Positions 60,542-64,000 of a stretch of DNA of 64,000 nucleotides are shown here, piece by piece. Every line of letters begins with the position of its first letter. The first letter of the stretch is position 1. A program made the translations under genes and the position numbers. Below the pieces are notes generated by a model. That model was not told the origin of the DNA, did no database searches, and worked only from the letters and a program-made list of their open reading frames with translations. Origin of the DNA: Pasteurella testudinis DSM 23072 (GTDB lineage Bacteria > Pseudomonadota > Gammaproteobacteria > Enterobacterales > Pasteurellaceae); assembly GCF_900176075.1 (NCBI RefSeq), contig NZ_FWWV01000035.1, forward strand, positions 1-64,000. The letters are read 5' to 3'.

Positions 60542-60991
60542 ATGAATAAAATCGCCCTCTCTTATCTCCTCAATTTACTGGCGCGGCGCGATTACAGCGC
60601 GGCGGAAATCCGGCAAAAAATGGCGGCGAAAGGATTCGAGCCGGCGGATATCGAGGCGGTGCTTGAGCATTGCCGACAAAAGGGCTGGCAAAGCGATGTG
60701 CGCTTTTGTGAAAATTATCTGCTGTCGCGCAGCCGTAAAGGTTACGGGCCGGCAAGAATCAAACAGGAGTTGCAGCAAAAAGGGGTGGCAAGTGCGGTGA
60801 TTAGCGAGCAGTTTCAGGTTTGTGAGATTGATTGGTTTGCGCTTGCCGAAAGTGTGTTCGCTAAAAAATATGCCACATATTCGGCGGCGGAGTGGACGCC
60901 GGCGTTAAAACAGAAGGCTTGGTGGTTTATGTTAAGTCACGGATTTCATTCGGATCATTTTGCCCACCTTTTAAAAATCGAATCGGATTAG
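60542..60991 (+). CDS. recX: Regulatory protein RecX
   Basis: A 149-residue helical protein that binds RecA filaments and limits their activity. The repeats of the family are visible: LARRDYSAAEIRQKMAAKGF (about 13-32), WQSDVRFCENYLLSRSRKGY (near 49-68) and GPARIKQELQQKGV. recA is not adjacent here. An uptake signal lies inside (60788-60796). Confidence 0.9.
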   Translation: MNKIALSYLLNLLARRDYSAAEIRQKMAAKGFEPADIEAVLEHCRQKGWQSDVRFCENYLLSRSRKGYGPARIKQELQQKGVASAVISEQFQVCEIDWFALAESVFAKKYATYSAAEWTPALKQKAWWFMLSHGFHSDHFAHLLKIESD

Positions 60992-61117
60992 AAAATATCT
61001 GGCTGTTTTTTAATCTTTTGATTGCGGCAAACCGCACTTTGTGGCTAAATACACCTATCCTTAATTCCCTCATTTATCATGTAGTTAGAATATTTGTTAT
61101 AGCTTAATGGATTAACT

Positions 61118-61618
61118 ATGATCAGTATTGAAAAATATAACTTTTTGCATTTCGAAGCTTTGACAAGCTACCAGCTGGACGCCGAACAAGCCCGCTTTGT
61201 TCGCCAACCATGGCAATGGTTTGAAGGTCAAACGCTATTGCTGAGCAATAATATGACCGGAGTGACCATTTTGGAAAATGGGGTGGCAATCGGTTTTTTT
61301 GTATTGGATCGCGGCATGGAGAAGTTCGAATATACCAATAATCAGCAAGCAATTTTGCTGCGCTCTTTTTCGATTAATCCGCACTATCAGGGCAACGGTT
61401 TTGCCACTGCCGCCCTTGCGCCCAATTTGATCGACTCCTTTATCTATAATTTATCCCCCAAATACAATGAAATTGTGTTGGCGGTCAATCCATTGAACCA
61501 GCGCGCCTATCAGCTTTACCTGCGTTGCGGCTTTCAGGCTGCCGGTCGGGTGATCATTAATGTGCGCGGCGCCCGTTCGGTGCTGGTACGGCAGATCGGA
61601 GCTACTGACGGGAATTGA
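61118..61618 (+). CDS. GNAT-family acetyltransferase
   Basis: A 166-residue acetyltransferase with the acetyl-CoA loop HYQGNGFATAALAPNL near 92-107 (Q-x-x-G-x-G/A), preceded by the beta strand LRSFSINP and followed by NPLNQRAYQLYLRCGFQAAG, which is typical of amine/antibiotic-type GNAT enzymes. Substrate unknown. It converges with yheS, 11 bases apart. Confidence 0.82.
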   Translation: MISIEKYNFLHFEALTSYQLDAEQARFVRQPWQWFEGQTLLLSNNMTGVTILENGVAIGFFVLDRGMEKFEYTNNQQAILLRSFSINPHYQGNGFATAALAPNLIDSFIYNLSPKYNEIVLAVNPLNQRAYQLYLRCGFQAAGRVIINVRGARSVLVRQIGATDGN

Positions 61619-61629
61619 GCGGCATGTTG

Positions 61630-63540
61630 TCAATTCCCGTTGCTGCCGAGCAGATCTTCCAGTTCTTGTTGTGCGCCTAGCCAGTCGAATTCGACCAGCT
61701 CCAACGCTTTTTTCAATTCGACTTGCCGGCTTAACAGTTCGCTCAAGCGCGCTTTGTTTTCGTCCTGATAAAGCGCGCTGTCGGCAAGCTGTTGTTCTAT
61801 TTGGTTTAAGTCGTTTGAATGCTGATCAAGTTGTTTCTCCAACTGCTGAATTTTTTTGCGCAGCGGTGCGCTTTGTTGGCGCCGTTCGGCCTCCAGCCGC
61901 TTTTGTTCTTTACGGTTCGGGGTATTTTCTGTTTTTCCACCGCTCTCCTCCGCTTTGTCAGCGGTTTGATTGGCGCTGTCGTTCAGCCATTTTTGATAAT
62001 CCTCCAGATCGCCGTTGAAATCGTCCACTTTCTGATCGTGCACCAGATAAAAATCATTCACGGTGTTACGCAGCAAATGGCGATCGTGCGACACCACCAC
62101 CAGCGAGCCTTGATAATCGACCAAGGCTTCGGTCAAGGCTTGGCGCATATCCAGATCCAAGTGGTTGGTCGGTTCGTCCAATAACAATAAATTCGGGCGC
62201 TGCCACACGATCAACGACACCACCAAACGGGCTTTTTCGCCGCCGGAGAAGCTGCTGACCGCTTGTTTGACTTTATCGCCGTGAAACGCGAAGCCGCCCA
62301 AGTAATCGCGCAGCTGCTGTTCGGTTTGCTGCGGTGCAAGACGTGCCAAATGCCAAAGTGCGGTTTCATCGGCACGCAGGGTATCCAACTGGTGTTGCGC
62401 AAAGTAGCCGAGCTGCACGCCTTTCGCCAGTTGCACCACGCCGTTTTGCGGGGCTAATTCGCCCGCCAAGAGTTTGATCAGCGTTGACTTGCCGGCACCG
62501 TTGCGCCCCAACAAACCGATACGCGAGCCGGGCACAAGATTGAGTTTGACCGATTGCAACACGGTTTTGTCGGCGTAACCGGCGCTGACCTTTTCCATAC
62601 TTAAAATCGGGTTCGGCAACGACAGCGGTGCTCTGAACTCGAATTTAAACGGATTATCCACATACGCCGGCGCAATCAGTTCCATGCGCTCCAAGGCGCG
62701 GATTCGGCTTTGTGCTTGTTTCGCTTTGCTGGCTTTGGCACGGAAACGGTCGATATAGCTTTGCAGATGTTCGACTTTTTGCTGTTGCTGGCGATAGAGG
62801 GCGTTTTGCTGCGCCAGTTTGGTGGCGCGCTGCACTTCAAACGAGGAGTAATCGCCGCTGTATTCGTTCAGCTGCTGCTGTTCGATATGTAAAATTTTAC
62901 TCACCACTGGATCAAGAAAATCGCGGTCGTGGGAAATCAGAATCAATGTGCCCGGATAGCGGCTTAACCAGCGTTCCAGCCAGATCACCGCATCCAAATC
63001 CAAGTGGTTGGTCGGTTCGTCCAACAGCAATAAATCGGAGCGGCAGATCAACGCCTGTGCCAAATTGAGACGCATGCGCCAGCCGCCGGAAAAGGATTTG
63101 ACCGCACTTTGCAGCTGCTCGTTCTCAAAGCCTAAGCCGTGCAATAATGTAGCGGCGCGCGATTGGATAGTCCAAGCATCGATGGTATCCAGCTTGGCGT
63201 GCAGCAACGCGATTTGATTGCCGTCGTTGTTGGCATTTGCCTGCGTTAATTCGGTGGTTAGTTGGATATATTCGCGATCGCCTTGAATCACATAATCCAA
63301 GGCGCTGATCTCCAATGCCGGTGTTTCTTGGTTGACCCAAGCCAGCGACCAATTTGACGGAAATTTAACCTCGCCGCCCTCGCTGCTCATTTCGCCTTTA
63401 AGTAAAGAAAGTAAAGAGGATTTGCCGCAACCGTTTTTGCCGACCAAGCCGACTTTTTGTCCGGGATTAATGGTGGCATTGGCGTGTTCGAGTAGCGTGG
63501 TTAAGCCGCGCTTGAGGGTGAGGTCAGTAAAAAAAATCAT
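61630..63540 (-). CDS. yheS: ABC-F family ATPase YheS
   Basis: A 636-residue soluble protein with two ABC ATPase domains and no membrane part. First domain: Walker A GLVGKNGCGKSSLL (33-46) and signature SFSGGWRMRL; second: LLGRNGAGKSTLI and SFSGGEKARLVV. Between them lies the Y-loop/linker (RFRAKASKAKQAQSRI) that enters the ribosomal E site in ABC-F proteins, and the C-terminus is a coiled coil. YheS acts on stalled ribosomes in E. coli. The near-complete match in length and motif layout supports YheS rather than Uup, EttA or YbiT. Confidence 0.94.
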   Translation of the reverse strand: MIFFTDLTLKRGLTTLLEHANATINPGQKVGLVGKNGCGKSSLLSLLKGEMSSEGGEVKFPSNWSLAWVNQETPALEISALDYVIQGDREYIQLTTELTQANANNDGNQIALLHAKLDTIDAWTIQSRAATLLHGLGFENEQLQSAVKSFSGGWRMRLNLAQALICRSDLLLLDEPTNHLDLDAVIWLERWLSRYPGTLILISHDRDFLDPVVSKILHIEQQQLNEYSGDYSSFEVQRATKLAQQNALYRQQQQKVEHLQSYIDRFRAKASKAKQAQSRIRALERMELIAPAYVDNPFKFEFRAPLSLPNPILSMEKVSAGYADKTVLQSVKLNLVPGSRIGLLGRNGAGKSTLIKLLAGELAPQNGVVQLAKGVQLGYFAQHQLDTLRADETALWHLARLAPQQTEQQLRDYLGGFAFHGDKVKQAVSSFSGGEKARLVVSLIVWQRPNLLLLDEPTNHLDLDMRQALTEALVDYQGSLVVVSHDRHLLRNTVNDFYLVHDQKVDDFNGDLEDYQKWLNDSANQTADKAEESGGKTENTPNRKEQKRLEAERRQQSAPLRKKIQQLEKQLDQHSNDLNQIEQQLADSALYQDENKARLSELLSRQVELKKALELVEFDWLGAQQELEDLLGSNGN

Positions 63541-63609
63541 TTTTTGTTTTATTTTGTTAATAGATTATTGCACAATGATAACATAACTCTTAAGTATTCA
63601 GGATGAATA

Positions 63610-64000
63610 ATGTTTGACTCTTTGATTGTACAATTTGTGGTACTGTGGGCTGTAATCGATCCTATCGGTTCCGTGCCGGTTTATCTTGCTAAAACAATCG
63701 GATTGCCGCTGGAAGCGCGTCATCGGATTGCGCGTAACGCAACTTTAATCTCCGCCGGTATTTTGGTGTTTTTCCTGATCGCGGGTCAACTATTGTTAGA
63801 AGCGATGCAAATTCCGTTGACGGCGTTCCAAACCGCCGGCGGCTTGGTGTTGCTGCTGTTTGCCTTGACCATGATTTTCGGTGAGGGCAAGCCGAGCGAA
63901 GAGATGCGCATGCCGTCCAACTTGAATGAAATTGCGGTTTATCCGTTAGCCGTGCCGTCGATTGCTTCGCCCGGGGCGATGATGGCGATTGTATTGCTGA
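63610..64000 (+). CDS. MarC-family integral membrane protein (start only)
   Basis: The reading frame starts MFDSLIVQFVVLWAVIDPIG at 63610 and remains open to the window end (130 codons). The segment has the MarC features: first helix FVVLWAVIDPIGSVPVYLAK, second LISAGILVFFLIAGQLLLEA, third FQTAGGLVLLLFALTMIFG and LAVPSIASPGAMMAIV. AGGA lies six bases before the ATG. The role of the family is unsettled despite the multiple-antibiotic-resistance name. Partial at the right edge. Confidence 0.85.
   Translation, partial: MFDSLIVQFVVLWAVIDPIGSVPVYLAKTIGLPLEARHRIARNATLISAGILVFFLIAGQLLLEAMQIPLTAFQTAGGLVLLLFALTMIFGEGKPSEEMRMPSNLNEIAVYPLAVPSIASPGAMMAIVLL

Overview
The window comes from the chromosome of a gammaproteobacterium of the family Pasteurellaceae. 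The 9-base uptake signal AAGTGCGGT (or its complement ACCGCACTT) recurs throughout the backbone, both inside genes and in intergenic pairs, and this is the Haemophilus/Aggregatibacter/Pasteurella type of DNA uptake signal. Gene clusters (def-fmt-rsmB-trkA-mscL, mioC-oriC-mnmG-rsmG-atpIBEFHAGDC, selAB-selC, glpABC) also match that family. I cannot name the genus or species.

Left backbone (1-18.6 kb). The window opens in the promoter and boxA leader of an rRNA operon that reads leftward out of it. Then follow a MetPS sodium-coupled amino acid importer, a small nitroreductase, an AbgT-family transporter, a housekeeping run on the minus strand (yrdD-like, tsaC, GNAT, aroE), a decayed hicAB toxin-antitoxin pair, dprA, a frameshifted FUSC-family membrane protein, a probable two-domain lysozyme inhibitor, mscL, trkA, rsmB, fmt, def, and selA-selB with the selenocysteine tRNA gene selC.

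Integrated satellite-like element (18,639-36,306, 17.7 kb). The 3' end of selC is duplicated at 36,283-36,306, and a tyrosine integrase follows the tRNA, so this is an island integrated at selC. All its recognisable genes lie on the plus strand. They fall into these blocks: integrase; an SOS-box-controlled Fic protein and a coiled-coil protein of unknown function; AlpA, a TerS-like protein, an AntA/AntB antirepressor, an HTH protein and a lone tail tape measure protein; an Icd-like gene and small genes leading into a DUF927-type primase/helicase; an origin-like region with spaced 27-bp repeats and a 12-copy TGGACTA iteron array; a three-hairpin small RNA candidate; a Panacea-type toxin-antitoxin pair; decayed phage DNA; and a second Fic protein. 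No capsid, portal, large terminase or other tail genes are present. It therefore looks like a P4/PICI-type phage satellite that replicates itself and borrows helper particles, with the unusual feature of carrying its own tape measure gene.

Right backbone (36.3-64 kb). The element ends about 0.5 kb from the probable chromosomal origin: mioC, oriC (DnaA boxes, GATC cluster, AT-rich stretch), mnmG and rsmG follow, then the complete nine-gene ATP synthase operon. After that come msrQP (periplasmic methionine sulfoxide repair), sodC, tktA, dusA, clcA, rsmD, acuI-like, the anaerobic glycerol-3-phosphate dehydrogenase operon glpABC with GlpR-like operators, recX, a GNAT protein, the ABC-F protein yheS and the start of a MarC-family gene cut by the window end.

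All calls are from reading the sequence; no database search was run.
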